From assembly GCF_006385875.1 (NCBI RefSeq), contig NZ_VFSU01000034.1, positions 1-64,000 of the forward strand: 64,000 nucleotides of DNA, in the 5' to 3' direction. The notes beneath the pieces are model-generated. The model worked only from the letters and a program-made list of their open reading frames with translations, had not been told where the DNA came from and did no database searches. Below are positions 22,907-32,639 of this stretch, piece after piece. Position numbers and translations under genes: made by a program. Within the stretch, counting starts at the first letter, position 1. Each line of letters opens with the position of its first letter. Source of the DNA: Sandaracinobacter neustonicus (GTDB taxonomy: Bacteria; Pseudomonadota; Alphaproteobacteria; Sphingomonadales; Sphingomonadaceae).

Positions 22907-23860
22907 TCAGGGCGTGCATTTCGCCTGCGCGCGGGTGGCGGCGACATCGGCTGCGAACTGGCCGGTCATCCGATCCGGGAAGGATTTCCCCAGCTGGTCC
23001 AGCGTATCGCAGGCGGCCTTCACCGATTTCGGGCCCTTGGTTTCCAGAAGCGATTTCGCCAGCCACAACAAGCTGTTGTGCGCGCGCTGGCCCTTGGGGC
23101 TGTTCTGGTAACCGGCGTAGAAGGTGCGCGCGGCATTGGCCGGATCGCCCTGTTGCAGCTGTGCGCGCCCGGCCCAGAAGGCGGCGTTGGAGGCGCGGGC
23201 GTGTTTCGGATTGGCCTCCACGAAGCTTTTCAGCGCCTTTTCCGCCCCGGCGAAATCGCCCTTTTCATACAGCGCATAGCCCGCCTCATATTGCGCGGTG
23301 AGCGGATCGGCACCGGCGGTTGCAGGCGGCGTGGCGGGCGGGGTCGCGGCGGGCGGCGTTGCCACGGGCGGCTTGGCGGGCGGGGTGGCCGTGGGGGCCT
23401 TCACCACCGGCGGCGGAACCGGCGCGGCGGTTTCGGGCGTTGCGGGGGCCGCGCCCTTGCCTTCCAGCGCATCGAAGCGCGCGATGGTGCCCGCTTCCAG
23501 CTTCTGCATGGCGGATTCCATCTGCCGCAGCTTGAACTGAAGCTCTTCCACCTGCCCTGTCAGCGCGCGCTGCTGGGTTTCCAGCGCCGTGACGCGCTGT
23601 GTCAGGTCGACCAGCGGCGAGGTCGCGGGCGTGCCCGGCGCGGGCGCGGCGGGCTGGGCTTCGGCCACCACTTCGGGCGCGAAGAAGCGCTTGTCACCGC
23701 CGGGGAACACCTGCCGCTGCACCGCGCGCATCTGGCTTTCCAGCACGCCCACGCGCTTGTCGATCTGGCCGACCTGCGCCTGACTTGCGGGTGTGCTCTG
23801 CGCGAGAGCTGGCCCGGCGATCGCCAGCGCCGAAAGGCCCGCGACAAGAGATTTCATCAT
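22907..23860 (-). CDS. cpoB: Tol-Pal system periplasmic protein CpoB/YbgF
   Basis: A 317-residue protein with signal peptide MMKSLVAGLSALAIAGPALA, an N-terminal coiled coil (QVGQIDKRVGVLESQMRAVQ and a second heptad region around LTQRVTALETQQ), a long Pro/Ala/Thr linker, and C-terminal TPR repeats (EAGYALYEKGDFAGAEKAL, NAAFWAGRAQLQQGD). CpoB links outer-membrane constriction to peptidoglycan synthesis at division. The ATG at 23860 has GGAGC a few bases upstream. The tol-pal genes themselves are not in the window; co-location with tilS is common in alphaproteobacteria. Confidence 0.92.
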   Translation of the reverse strand: MMKSLVAGLSALAIAGPALAQSTPASQAQVGQIDKRVGVLESQMRAVQRQVFPGGDKRFFAPEVVAEAQPAAPAPGTPATSPLVDLTQRVTALETQQRALTGQVEELQFKLRQMESAMQKLEAGTIARFDALEGKGAAPATPETAAPVPPPVVKAPTATPPAKPPVATPPAATPPATPPATAGADPLTAQYEAGYALYEKGDFAGAEKALKSFVEANPKHARASNAAFWAGRAQLQQGDPANAARTFYAGYQNSPKGQRAHNSLLWLAKSLLETKGPKSVKAACDTLDQLGKSFPDRMTGQFAADVAATRAQAKCTP

Positions 23861-23926
23861 GTTGCTCCGCGAATCCGTCATCATAGGGGCCGAGAAAAGC
23901 CAGACCGGCCCTTGCGGCAAGCTGAA

Positions 23927-24970
23927 TCAGCCCGCTGGAGCAGGCTGTGCGGCAGGGGGAGACGCCGCGGGCGGCGCGATCCCCGGCCGCAGGGTGGCGG
24001 GCAGGCCCCCGGCGGCGGGCGCGGGCCGGGCCAGCAGATCCGCCGGTTTCAGGGAGAGGTTGCGCACATGGTCCGCAGCGCCGCCGAGCGGCGGGATCGC
24101 GGTGGCACCCACTTTCACGTCCAGCGCGCCGGCGCGGCCGGTGCGCAGCGTCCAGTCCCGGCCTTGCGGCAGGGTCATGGTCTGGCCGGGGCTCATCGTG
24201 CCCATGAAGAAGGTTTCCTGCCCGTCGGAAATGCGCAGCCACACCTCCTCTTTCGCCGTCAGCGTCACCGGGTCCGCCGGGTTGGCGGCGGCGGGGGCGG
24301 CATCAGCCCCGGCGGCTTCATCGGCCTCCGGCTCGGCGGGGGCATCGGCCTGCTCATGCGTTTCCGGCACCGGCGGCGGCGCGGGCGTCAGCCATCCGGC
24401 CCCCCAGGCCCAGAAGCCGCCCAGCAGCAGCAGCAGCAGCGCCACGCTTCCGGCCACCAGCAACGGAGAGGGCAGGCGCTTTTCCTCCAGCGGCTGCAAA
24501 TCCACCATTGTGGGGATCGGATCGCCCTTCTGACTCTCCAGCCGATAGCGTTCGGCGGCGGCGTTCGGGTCCAGCCCCACGGTGCGGGCATAGGCCTTCA
24601 CAAAGCCCAGCGAATAGGTCAGCGCGGGCAGCTTTTCATGATCGTCGGCTTCGATTTCGCCAAGGATTCCGGGGCGCACCTTGGTGCGTTCGGCCACCTG
24701 CGCCAGCGTCAGCCCGGCGGCTTCGCGCGCGCGGCGCAGCGCCTCGCCGATGGTGCGCGGTTCAGCGACAATTTCAACAGGTGCGTCTGCGGCGACTTCG
24801 ACTGTCGTTTCGGCGCTGGCGGCCCGCTTGCGGGCGCGCGCCGTTGCAGGCCGGGCCGGGGTCAGCGCGTCTTCGGGCTGGGACACGTCGTCAGCCGGCC
24901 CGTCATTCAACGGCGGCCCGTCTTGCAGCGGCGGAACGCCGTTCGCGCTGTCCACATTCGCGTCGTCCAC
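23927..24970 (-). CDS. RodZ-like helix-turn-helix membrane protein
   Basis: A 347-residue protein. After an acidic, low-complexity N-terminus, an HTH_25 domain spans about residues 70-135 (IGEALRRAREAAGLTLAQVAERTKV). It is followed by a transmembrane helix (LLVAGSVALLLLLLGGFWAW) and a DUF4115 beta domain (VTLTAKEEVWLRISDGQETFFMG). This is the RodZ architecture, which tethers MreB-based cell-shape machinery, though sphingomonad members are little studied. A proline/alanine tail closes the protein. It lies 66 bases upstream of cpoB. Confidence 0.85.
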   Translation of the reverse strand: MDDANVDSANGVPPLQDGPPLNDGPADDVSQPEDALTPARPATARARKRAASAETTVEVAADAPVEIVAEPRTIGEALRRAREAAGLTLAQVAERTKVRPGILGEIEADDHEKLPALTYSLGFVKAYARTVGLDPNAAAERYRLESQKGDPIPTMVDLQPLEEKRLPSPLLVAGSVALLLLLLGGFWAWGAGWLTPAPPPVPETHEQADAPAEPEADEAAGADAAPAAANPADPVTLTAKEEVWLRISDGQETFFMGTMSPGQTMTLPQGRDWTLRTGRAGALDVKVGATAIPPLGGAADHVRNLSLKPADLLARPAPAAGGLPATLRPGIAPPAASPPAAQPAPAG

Positions 24971-25242
24971 CAGAACGTCCCTTCAGGCCTTTGGCGGGGC
25001 CTGTTTCCCGCGGTGGAGCAAGCCCTTGCCGGGCCGTCACACCTCTTGTTCGACACGGTTAATTCGATAGGCTCCGGCCGCTCGCAAAGTCAACCGCGCC
25101 CTATGCGCGCATCCCCCTAAACCCCCTGTGTGCAGCGGTTTCGGCCTGCCGTGCGGAAGCTTCGGATCGCCGCGCTTGTTGCGGCACAGCATTTCATGTA
25201 TGCGCCGCCGCAACTTCTCCCTCCCGCAATCTGGAACCCCGC

Positions 25243-27066
25243 ATGCAACTCCGCAACGTGGCGATCATCGCCCACGTCGACCATGGCAAGACCACCCTCG
25301 TCGATCAGCTTTTCCGCCAGTCCGGCACCTTCCGGGACAATCAGCGTGTGGAAGAGCGCGCGATGGATTCCAACGATCTGGAAAAGGAACGCGGGATCAC
25401 CATCCTCGCGAAGCCGACGTCGGTGGAATGGAACGGCACCCGCATCAACATCGTCGACACTCCCGGCCACGCCGACTTCGGCGGCGAGGTGGAGCGCATC
25501 CTCTCCATGGTGGATGGCGTGATCCTGCTGGTCGATTCGTCGGAAGGCGCGATGCCGCAGACGAAGTTCGTGACGGGCAAGGCGCTGGCGCTGGGCCTGC
25601 GCCCTATCGTCGTCGTCAACAAGATCGACCGCCCGGACGAGCGGATTCAGGAAGTTCTGGACGAAGTGTTCGACCTGTTCGTGACGCTGGACGCCACCGA
25701 TGAACAGCTCGATTTCCCGGTTCTCTATGCGTCCGGCCGCAATGGCTATGCCAATGAAGACCCCACCAAGCGCGAAGGCACGCTGGAGCCGCTGTTCCAG
25801 AAGATCGTCGATCATGTCCCCGCCCCGGCGCTCGACGTCGATGCGCCGTTCAGCTTCCTCGTGACGCTGCTGGATCGCGACAATTTCCTTGGCCGCATGC
25901 TGACCGGGCGCGTTCAGTCGGGCACGCTGAAGGTCAATCAGGCGATCCACGCCATCGACGCCGACGGCAAGGTGCTGGAAACCGGCCGCGCCTCCAAGGT
26001 GCTGGCGTTCCGCGGCCTCGATCGTGTGCCGGTGGACGAAGCCCGCGCCGGGGACATCATCAGCCTTGCCGGCCTTGCCGTCGCGACCGTGTCGAACACC
26101 ATCGCCGACACCTCGGTGACGGAGCCGATCAAGGCGCAGCCGATTGACCCGCCGACGCTGTCCATGCGCTTTGCAGTGAACGATTCGCCCATGGCCGGCC
26201 GCGAAGGCACCAAGGTGACGAGCCGGATGATCCGCGACCGCCTGATGCGCGAAGCGGAATCCAACGTCGCCATCAAGGTGACGGAAAGCGCCGACAAGGA
26301 CAGCTTCGAAGTCGCCGGGCGCGGCGAACTTCAGCTGGGCGTTCTGATCGAGACGATGCGCCGCGAAGGCTTCGAACTGGGCATCTCGCGCCCGCGCGTG
26401 CTGTTCGGCGAGGATGCGGACGGCAACAAGACCGAACCCTATGAAACCGTCGTCATCGACGTGGACGATGAATTCTCGGGCACGGTCGTCGACAAGATGA
26501 ACATCCGCAAGGCCGAGATGACGGACATGCGGCCCTCGGGCGGCGGCAAGACCCGCATCACCTTCTCCGCGCCGTCGCGCGGGCTGATCGGCTATCATGG
26601 CGAATTCCTGTCCGACACGCGCGGCACCGGCATCATGAACCGGCTGTTCGAGAAATATGGCCCCCACAAGGGTCGGATCGAAGGCCGCAAGAACGGCGTT
26701 CTGATCTCCAACGGCGCGGGCGAAGCCGTGGCCTATGCGCTGGGGCCGCTGGAAGAGCGCGGCATCCTGTTCGTGGGTGTGGGCGAAGCGCTGTATGAAG
26801 GGATGATCATCGGCGAAAACGCCAAGACCGACGATCTTGAAGTCAACCCGATGAAGTCGAAGCAGCTCACCAACTTCCGCGCCAGCGGCAAGGACGACTC
26901 GATCCGCCTGACCCCGCCGAAAATCATGACGCTGGAACAGGCCATCGCCTATATCGAAGACGATGAAATGGTCGAAGTCACGCCCAAGAACATCCGCCTG
27001 CGCAAACGCTATCTGGATCCGAACGAGCGCAAGCGGCTGTCCCGCAATCTGAAGGCGACCGGCTGA
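25243..27066 (+). CDS. typA: Ribosome-associated translational GTPase TypA/BipA
   Basis: A 607-residue EF-G-like GTPase. The motifs are complete: AHVDHGKTT (G1), RGITI (G2), DTPGHADF (G3) and NKID (G4), followed by beta-barrel, EF-G III/V-like domains and the TypA-specific C-terminal domain ([17 protein letters not shown]). TypA assists 50S assembly and stress or cold adaptation. The gene stands alone, with a 272-base upstream spacer shared with the divergent RodZ-like gene; I see no other feature in that spacer. Confidence 0.97.
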   Translation: MQLRNVAIIAHVDHGKTTLVDQLFRQSGTFRDNQRVEERAMDSNDLEKERGITILAKPTSVEWNGTRINIVDTPGHADFGGEVERILSMVDGVILLVDSSEGAMPQTKFVTGKALALGLRPIVVVNKIDRPDERIQEVLDEVFDLFVTLDATDEQLDFPVLYASGRNGYANEDPTKREGTLEPLFQKIVDHVPAPALDVDAPFSFLVTLLDRDNFLGRMLTGRVQSGTLKVNQAIHAIDADGKVLETGRASKVLAFRGLDRVPVDEARAGDIISLAGLAVATVSNTIADTSVTEPIKAQPIDPPTLSMRFAVNDSPMAGREGTKVTSRMIRDRLMREAESNVAIKVTESADKDSFEVAGRGELQLGVLIETMRREGFELGISRPRVLFGEDADGNKTEPYETVVIDVDDEFSGTVVDKMNIRKAEMTDMRPSGGGKTRITFSAPSRGLIGYHGEFLSDTRGTGIMNRLFEKYGPHKGRIEGRKNGVLISNGAGEAVAYALGPLEERGILFVGVGEALYEGMIIGENAKTDDLEVNPMKSKQLTNFRASGKDDSIRLTPPKIMTLEQAIAYIEDDEMVEVTPKNIRLRKRYLDPNERKRLSRNLKATG

Positions 27067-27113
27067 GGTTCGTTAACTTCTTTTGTCTTGTGTTGCGTCA
27101 ATAACTTTCATAG

Positions 27114-27138
27114 CCTCTCCGTGGGGAAAACGGAGGGG
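27114..27138 (+). promoter_or_regulatory. Hairpin covering the Shine-Dalgarno of the PEP-CTERM gene
   Basis: CCTCTCCGT (27114-27122) pairs with ACGGAGGGG (27130-27138), nine pairs with one G-U, across a 7-base loop. The right arm is the purine-rich Shine-Dalgarno sequence and ends 2 bases before the ATG at 27141. In the mRNA the ribosome site would be closed, so this is a candidate translational switch or terminator for the upstream typA transcript. Confidence 0.5.
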
Positions 27139-27140
27139 TT

Positions 27141-27845
27141 ATGAAAACGATATTTTACTTCGCGCTGGCGGCTGCCAGTTTTGCGACGACACCGGCATTG
27201 GCAGCATCTGTTGTCGATCAGGCGGCTTATCTGCCACAGGATCCGGGCTATCTGCCCGCCGCGTCCACGCTTCGCCGCAACGGCAATTACGAGCGCTGGC
27301 AGGCGATGTCTGTTACCGCCGGGATTTCGGGGCAACTCACGCGAGTCGATCTGCAGGTCGCGCATGTCGTGGGCGATGCCGATCTGGTGCTGCGCATCGG
27401 CCATGGCGAGGTGACGGACAGCGGCTGGACCTCTGCAGGCAGCATCTCCACATCTTACCTGCTGGTGCCGACGGTGGCACAGGCGAACGATGGCGACTAT
27501 CTCAGCGTCGACGTCTCGAGTCTCGGCTTTTTCCAGACCGCCGGCGAGACATTCTCGCTGCTGCTCTCGATCGGCCCGTCGAACTATAACAACACCTACA
27601 ACTGGACGTTCGGCATGACGAACGATGGCGGCGTGACGTCCACCTACATCGACTATCCGGGTGGTGTGAACCGGCTGAGCGAAGACCATGGTCTCAGCTG
27701 GACGCAGGCCGCTGCGGATCGCGGCTTCCGCACATGGGTCGACGCCGGGGCCGTGCCCGAACCAGCCAGCTGGGCGCTGATGATCGCCGGATTCGGCATC
27801 GTCGGCGCGGCAGCCCGCCGCCGGAGGGCGGCTGCACAAGTCTGA
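27141..27845 (+). CDS. PEP-CTERM (PEPxxWA variant) exported protein
   Basis: A 234-residue protein with a signal peptide (FALAAASFATTPALAA) and a C-terminal PEP-CTERM sorting domain: VPEPASWALM, a hydrophobic helix and an arginine cluster (AARRRRAAA). Such domains are processed by an exosortase, which is not in this window. The middle is a beta-rich domain with no named family that I recognise (SSVSTSYLLVPT-like strands). It probably ends on the cell surface or in the exopolysaccharide matrix. Confidence 0.85.
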   Translation: MKTIFYFALAAASFATTPALAASVVDQAAYLPQDPGYLPAASTLRRNGNYERWQAMSVTAGISGQLTRVDLQVAHVVGDADLVLRIGHGEVTDSGWTSAGSISTSYLLVPTVAQANDGDYLSVDVSSLGFFQTAGETFSLLLSIGPSNYNNTYNWTFGMTNDGGVTSTYIDYPGGVNRLSEDHGLSWTQAAADRGFRTWVDAGAVPEPASWALMIAGFGIVGAAARRRRAAAQV

Positions 27846-27935
27846 CGCCGGAGGGCGGCTGTTCAGGCCTGACGCCGGGTAAGCGGAACTCAACGATGTC
27901 GGCGCGGCCCTGAACAGGGCCGCGCCGCCCGTCTT

Positions 27936-29009
27936 TTACCGCGCCGCCCGGGCTTCTTCGAACTGCCGCTTCGCATCCTCCCGCGCCTTGCGAGCGACTT
28001 CGCCGCTCAGAATCTGGTCGTAGGTGCCGCGCGTGCCTTTCAGGCTGGTTTCCATTTGCCCTGCCATGTCCACCAGATTGCCCTGAAAATTGGGCCGGAA
28101 AAACCAGTGGGAGGCCGGTTGCGCGCCATAGAGTTCCCGAAACTTGACCAGCCCGGCGATCTGCGAATCCAGCTTATCTGCCACCTGCTGGATATCGCGC
28201 CGGGAAAAGCCGGGGGCAGAGGCTGCCTCGGGGCGCATCGGGTCCCACCAGCTGAACGGGTAATCGGGGGCCTGCGCCTGCAACCCGGCCACGATTTCCT
28301 GCCTGCGCGCCGGGTCCGTCTCGGCCCGCGCCAGCACCACCGTCAGCGAAGGGTCGCCCGTGCTGGCCGCCAGTTCGCGCAGCTTCGCCAGCGCCTGCGC
28401 CTGCCCCAGCGCCGCAGAGGCCACGTCATAATAGAGCTGCGCCGCATCCAGTTTGCGCGGTGCGGTGCCGGCATACATCGCCTGCGCCTCCGTCCACGCC
28501 GTCTGGCTGTCGCCCCGCAATTGGTGGAACAGGAACGCGTTATGGTAATGGTCCGCCGCCGTTTTCGGCCGCTTGATGGGGATGTTGATCTGCGAAGCGT
28601 CGCGAATATCCCCCACATCTTCGGCCACCACGTCCAGCTTCTGCTCGATGACGCCCAGCCGCTGGCCGATGGCCTCGATCCCCGATCCGCCGCCGCCGAT
28701 CATCCACAGGATGGAAAACACCGCGGCCGAAAGGGTCATGAAATGGCCGATGTCGCAGGGCAGGCACTTGATCTTCTCGTCCAGATCCGGCCCCTCCGCC
28801 ACTGCGGCGGGCTGCACCTGTTTCAGGCAGAAATACAGCGCAACGGCCGCCCCGCCCGCGAACAGCGCTGCCAGCATCCACGCCTGCACGCTGTCCGTCA
28901 CCATGTTGGCCAGATCGCCCGCCACGCCCACGCTGCCCGCGATCGCCTCTGAAACCGGCTTCTGCCCGGGCCGCACCACCTGCCACAGCAGCTTCGCCTG
29001 TCTCGCCAT
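27936..29009 (-). CDS. Unknown two-helix membrane protein with a large soluble domain
   Basis: A 357-residue protein that I do not recognise. Two hydrophobic helices lie at about residues 43-61 and 89-106, separated by a loop with a CLPC motif (IKCLPCDIGHF). A short heptad stretch (IGQRLGVIEQKLDVV) follows, then a helical, TPR-like soluble domain rich in Ala/Gln. A charged tail (ARKAREDAKRQFEEARAAR) ends the protein. ATG 29009 has GGGGGA upstream. No operon partner is evident, so no function is proposed. Confidence 0.65.
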   Translation of the reverse strand: MARQAKLLWQVVRPGQKPVSEAIAGSVGVAGDLANMVTDSVQAWMLAALFAGGAAVALYFCLKQVQPAAVAEGPDLDEKIKCLPCDIGHFMTLSAAVFSILWMIGGGGSGIEAIGQRLGVIEQKLDVVAEDVGDIRDASQINIPIKRPKTAADHYHNAFLFHQLRGDSQTAWTEAQAMYAGTAPRKLDAAQLYYDVASAALGQAQALAKLRELAASTGDPSLTVVLARAETDPARRQEIVAGLQAQAPDYPFSWWDPMRPEAASAPGFSRRDIQQVADKLDSQIAGLVKFRELYGAQPASHWFFRPNFQGNLVDMAGQMETSLKGTRGTYDQILSGEVARKAREDAKRQFEEARAAR

Positions 29010-29122
29010 CCCTGATCCCCCTTCACATTTCAGTGCTGTATAAAAAGCCGCCAGCGCGTGCGAAGGCAAGTGCAGATCAATCCACAATTGCCATTGCGGC
29101 GGCGCGCGCGCAGTTATGGCCC

Positions 29123-29572
29123 ATGCCGTTTCCGCCCAGCCCGCACATGGCCCGCGCCCTCGCGCTTGCGCAGGAAGCCGCCGCGAAAGCGGAAGTTCCT
29201 GTCGGCGCGGTGCTGACCGCGCCCGACGGATCGACCTTGGCCGAAGCGCACAACCTCACCCGAACCCTGCCCGATCCCACCGCCCACGCCGAGATCCTCG
29301 CCATCCGCGATGCCGCCGCCCGGCTGGGCAGCGAGCGGCTGATCGGCTGCACCCTGTGGGTCACGCTGGAGCCATGCCCGATGTGCGCCGCCGCCATCGC
29401 CGAAGCCCGCATCGCCCGGCTGGTCTATGCCGCAGCCGACCCGAAGGGCGGCGGCGTGGAGCATGGCCCGCGCATCTTCGCCCACAGCCGCCACGCACCG
29501 GAAATCATCAGCGGCATCGCCGAAGCCGAAGCCGCCGCTCTGCTGAAGGCCTTCTTCGCCAGCCGCCGCTGA
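29123..29572 (+). CDS. tadA: tRNA-specific adenosine deaminase TadA
   Basis: A 149-residue zinc-dependent deaminase that makes inosine-34 in tRNA-Arg(ACG). The active site is intact: His55-Ala-Glu57 (TAHAEI) and Cys85-Pro-Met-Cys88 (LEPCPMCAAA). The family's GGxxHGPRIF region follows. Start 29123 matches the family N-terminus; a longer in-frame start at 29033 would add an unrelated basic segment. Confidence 0.95.
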   Translation: MPFPPSPHMARALALAQEAAAKAEVPVGAVLTAPDGSTLAEAHNLTRTLPDPTAHAEILAIRDAAARLGSERLIGCTLWVTLEPCPMCAAAIAEARIARLVYAAADPKGGGVEHGPRIFAHSRHAPEIISGIAEAEAAALLKAFFASRR

Positions 29573-29631
29573 CCCCTCTTGGACAGCGCCCGCGCCATCC
29601 CATATCCTCGGCTTACCGAAAGGACAGGCCA

Positions 29632-29895
29632 ATGGCAGGCGGATGGGCGCGCGACGGTGCCGTGCAGGATCAGATTGACGACAGCGTGACAGACGCCGTG
29701 CTGCTGGCTCGCGCCCGCCTCAGCAGCGGCGAAAGCGCTACCCATTGCGCCGATTGCGGCGAACCCATCCCCGAACGCCGCCGCGCCGCCATGCCCGGCG
29801 TGCGAACCTGCGTGACCTGCCAGACAGAAAATGACGGCGCCCGTGCGCTCTCCGCAATCAACCGGCGGGGGAGCAAGGATAGCCAGTTGCGGTAA
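29632..29895 (+). CDS. TraR/DksA-type C4 zinc-finger protein
   Basis: An 87-residue protein. The C-terminal half carries the complete four-cysteine finger HCADCGEPIPERRRAAMPG followed by VRTCVTCQ. An N-terminal helix (AVQDQIDDSVTDAVLLARARL) resembles the short coiled part of TraR proteins. It is too small to be DksA itself; TraR-like proteins bind RNA polymerase through the secondary channel. It lies 59 bases after tadA and ends just before repeat module C. Confidence 0.85.
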   Translation: MAGGWARDGAVQDQIDDSVTDAVLLARARLSSGESATHCADCGEPIPERRRAAMPGVRTCVTCQTENDGARALSAINRRGSKDSQLR

Positions 29896-29916
29896 CGGAG
29901 GCGCGGCTCACCCCAA

Positions 29917-30018
29917 AGCGCCGCAGGCATTCACGCCGACCCTCGCGCCAAGCGGATGGCCCCCACCCTGAAGGGGAGGGTGCCGGGTCCCGGGCAGAGC
30001 CCGGGCCGCCGGAGGCCT
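29917..30018 (+). repeat. Dispersed intergenic repeat module C, shortened copy 3
   Basis: The copy begins AAGCGCCGCAGGC, keeps GCCAAGCGGATGGCCCCC and the CCGGGCAGAGCCCGG hairpin and ends GCCGCCGGAGGC, but lacks the central part present in copies 1 and 2. It fills most of the spacer before pepN. Confidence 0.75.
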
Positions 30019-30074
30019 CCAACATCCCCCGCACCCCGGTTGCACCCGGCCGCGCCGCCCCCTAGGTCTGGCGG

Positions 30075-32639
30075 ATGGACTCGCCCGCACCTGTCGCCCC
30101 GGCCCGCAAGCGTCTGGTGGATTATCGCCCGCCGGACTGGCTGGTGCCCGAAATGGCGCTGCGGTTCGAGCTGGATGCGGAGCGGACACTGGTGCATGCG
30201 CGAATGCGGGTGCGGCGGAACGGCGCGCATGCGTCGGCGCTGCAGCTGGACGGCGAGGAGCTGGAGCTGCTGTCTCTGGCGGTGAATGGCGTGGTTCGGC
30301 CGGTGAATGCCGCGCCGGAGGGGTTGGTGCTGGAGATCGACGGCGACGAAGCGCTGATCGAGACCGTGGTGGCCATTCGCCCGGCCGCGAACAGCCGGTT
30401 GATGGGGCTGTATAGCTCGGGCGGAAACCTGTGCACCCAGTGCGAGGCTGAGGGGTTTCGCCGCATCACCTTCTTCCCCGACCGGCCCGATGTGCTGAGC
30501 CGTTATCAGGTTCGGCTGGAGGCGGATGCTGCGCGCTATCCGGTGCTGCTGGCGAACGGCAATCCCGGGGCGGCCGGGGCGCTGCCGGACGGGCGGCATT
30601 TCGCGGAGTGGGACGATCCCTTCCCCAAGCCCTCCTATCTGTTCGCGCTGGTGGCGGGCGATTTGCAGGCGCTGGAGGATGCGTTCGTCACGCTATCCGG
30701 CCGCACGGTGAAGCTGGGGATCTGGGTCGCCGCGGCCGATGTGCCGCGTTGTCGCCATGCGATGGAGAGCCTGAAGGCCAGCATGGCGTTCGATGAACAG
30801 GTTTATGGCCGCGAATATGATCTGGATGTGTTCAACATCGTCGCGGTGCATGATTTCAACTTCGGCGCGATGGAGAATAAGGGCCTCAATATCTTCAACG
30901 CCAAATATGTGCTGGCGGATCCGGATACCGCGACCGACTGGGACTATGACGCCATCGCGGCGATCGTGGCGCATGAATATTTCCACAACTGGTCCGGCAA
31001 CCGCGTGACCTGCCGGGACTGGTTCCAGCTGAGCCTGAAGGAAGGCTTCACCGTGTTCCGGGATCAGCAGTTTTCTGCCCACATCGGCTCGGCGGCGGTG
31101 AAGCGGATCGAGGGGGTGCGGCAGCTGCGCGCGAGCCAGTTCCCCGAGGATGAGGGGCCGCTGGCGCACGCCGTTCGCCCCGAAAGCTACGCCGAGATCA
31201 GCAATTTCTACACCGCGACCGTGTATGACAAGGGTGCGGAGCTGATCCGCATGATGGCGACGCGGCTGGGGGCGGCGAAATTCCGCGCCGCGACGGATCG
31301 CTATTTCGCCGACAATGACGGCACGGCGGCGACGGTGGAGGATTTTCTGGCCGCCATGCAGTCGCAAGGGCTGGAATCCGAGCTGTTCCGCCGCTGGTAT
31401 GAGCAGCCGGGCACGCCGCGGGTGGCTGTGCAGGCGACGCATGCGGACGGACGGCTGGAGCTGCTGATCCGCCAATCCAACCCGAAGCTGCCCGGTGCTG
31501 CGCCGCTGCCCATTCCGCTGCGCTTCGCGCTGTTCGCAGCGGATGGCCGCAAGCTGCTGGAGCGCGACGATTTGCTGCTGACGGATGCGGAGACGCGGCT
31601 GTCAATCGAGGGGATCGCCGAAGCGCCGATCCTGTCTTTGAACCGGGGGTTTGCGGCCCCGATCCTGATCGAGCCTGCGCCGCGACGCGACGAGTTGCTG
31701 GTGCTGGCCGCGCATGAGGATGACCCGTTCGCCCGTTACGAGGCGGTGCAGCAATTGATGTTGTCTGCCTTGACGGCGTCGGCGGCGGGCGGTGTGGCCA
31801 TCGGCCATGACGAAGTTGTGGAGGCGGCCCGCGCGCTGCTGGCGAAGGCGGGGGACGATCCGGCCTTCGTGGCCGAAACACTGCTGCTGCCCAGCGAGGC
31901 GCTGATCGGCGACCGGATGCCGATCGTGGACCCGGAGGCGATCCATGCCGCGCGCGAGGAATTGCGGTGCAGCCTATTGTCTGCGCTGCGTGAGCCGTTG
32001 TGGGCGGCGTGGCGCGGTTGCGACGCGCCGGAGGGGCAGGCTCCGCGCGCGAAGGGGCTGCGGCGGCTGAAGGGGATTTTGCTCTCCCTGTTGTTGGCGG
32101 ATGACGGGGCGGAGGCGACCGCAGCGGCCTTTGGCCAGTTCAGTGGCGCTGCCAATATGACGGACCGGATGTCGGCGCTGACGGCGCTGTCGCATTCGCA
32201 AGGTGCCGAACGGGACGATGCGTTGCGGCTGTTCGCGGCGCGCTATGACCTGCTGCCCGAGGTGCTGGACAAATGGTTCCTCGCCCAATCCTCCTCCACG
32301 CGCCCCGACACGCGGGCGGTGGTGGAGGCGCTGGCGCAGCATCCGCGGTTCGATGCGCGCAACCCGAACCGGCTGCGCGCGCTGGTGCTGGGCTTCGCCA
32401 TGAACCAGACGCGCTTTCACGATCGCGACGGCGCGGGCTATGCGCTGCTGGCCGGGCATGTGCTGACGGCGGACCGCATCAACCCGCAATCCGCCGCGCG
32501 GCTGGTGCAGCCGCTGGCGCGCTGGCGGCGGCTGGCCGAGCCATGGAGGCCGCTGATGCGGGCCGAGCTGGAGCGCATCGCGCACACGCCCGGCCTTTCA
32601 CGAGACCTGACCGAAGTGGTGACGACGAGCCTGTCATGA
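30075..32639 (+). CDS. pepN: Aminopeptidase N (M1 family)
   Basis: An 854-residue M1 zinc metallopeptidase of the E. coli PepN size class. The substrate-recognition motif GAMENKG is at residues 264-270 and the zinc site HEYFH at 300-304, with the third ligand in the following SLKEGFTVF helix. The long C-terminal helical domain is intact. It removes N-terminal residues from peptides in the cytoplasm. Its stop overlaps the start of the M16 gene (ATGA), pairing two peptidases in one transcript. Confidence 0.95.
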   Translation: MDSPAPVAPARKRLVDYRPPDWLVPEMALRFELDAERTLVHARMRVRRNGAHASALQLDGEELELLSLAVNGVVRPVNAAPEGLVLEIDGDEALIETVVAIRPAANSRLMGLYSSGGNLCTQCEAEGFRRITFFPDRPDVLSRYQVRLEADAARYPVLLANGNPGAAGALPDGRHFAEWDDPFPKPSYLFALVAGDLQALEDAFVTLSGRTVKLGIWVAAADVPRCRHAMESLKASMAFDEQVYGREYDLDVFNIVAVHDFNFGAMENKGLNIFNAKYVLADPDTATDWDYDAIAAIVAHEYFHNWSGNRVTCRDWFQLSLKEGFTVFRDQQFSAHIGSAAVKRIEGVRQLRASQFPEDEGPLAHAVRPESYAEISNFYTATVYDKGAELIRMMATRLGAAKFRAATDRYFADNDGTAATVEDFLAAMQSQGLESELFRRWYEQPGTPRVAVQATHADGRLELLIRQSNPKLPGAAPLPIPLRFALFAADGRKLLERDDLLLTDAETRLSIEGIAEAPILSLNRGFAAPILIEPAPRRDELLVLAAHEDDPFARYEAVQQLMLSALTASAAGGVAIGHDEVVEAARALLAKAGDDPAFVAETLLLPSEALIGDRMPIVDPEAIHAAREELRCSLLSALREPLWAAWRGCDAPEGQAPRAKGLRRLKGILLSLLLADDGAEATAAAFGQFSGAANMTDRMSALTALSHSQGAERDDALRLFAARYDLLPEVLDKWFLAQSSSTRPDTRAVVEALAQHPRFDARNPNRLRALVLGFAMNQTRFHDRDGAGYALLAGHVLTADRINPQSAARLVQPLARWRRLAEPWRPLMRAELERIAHTPGLSRDLTEVVTTSLS

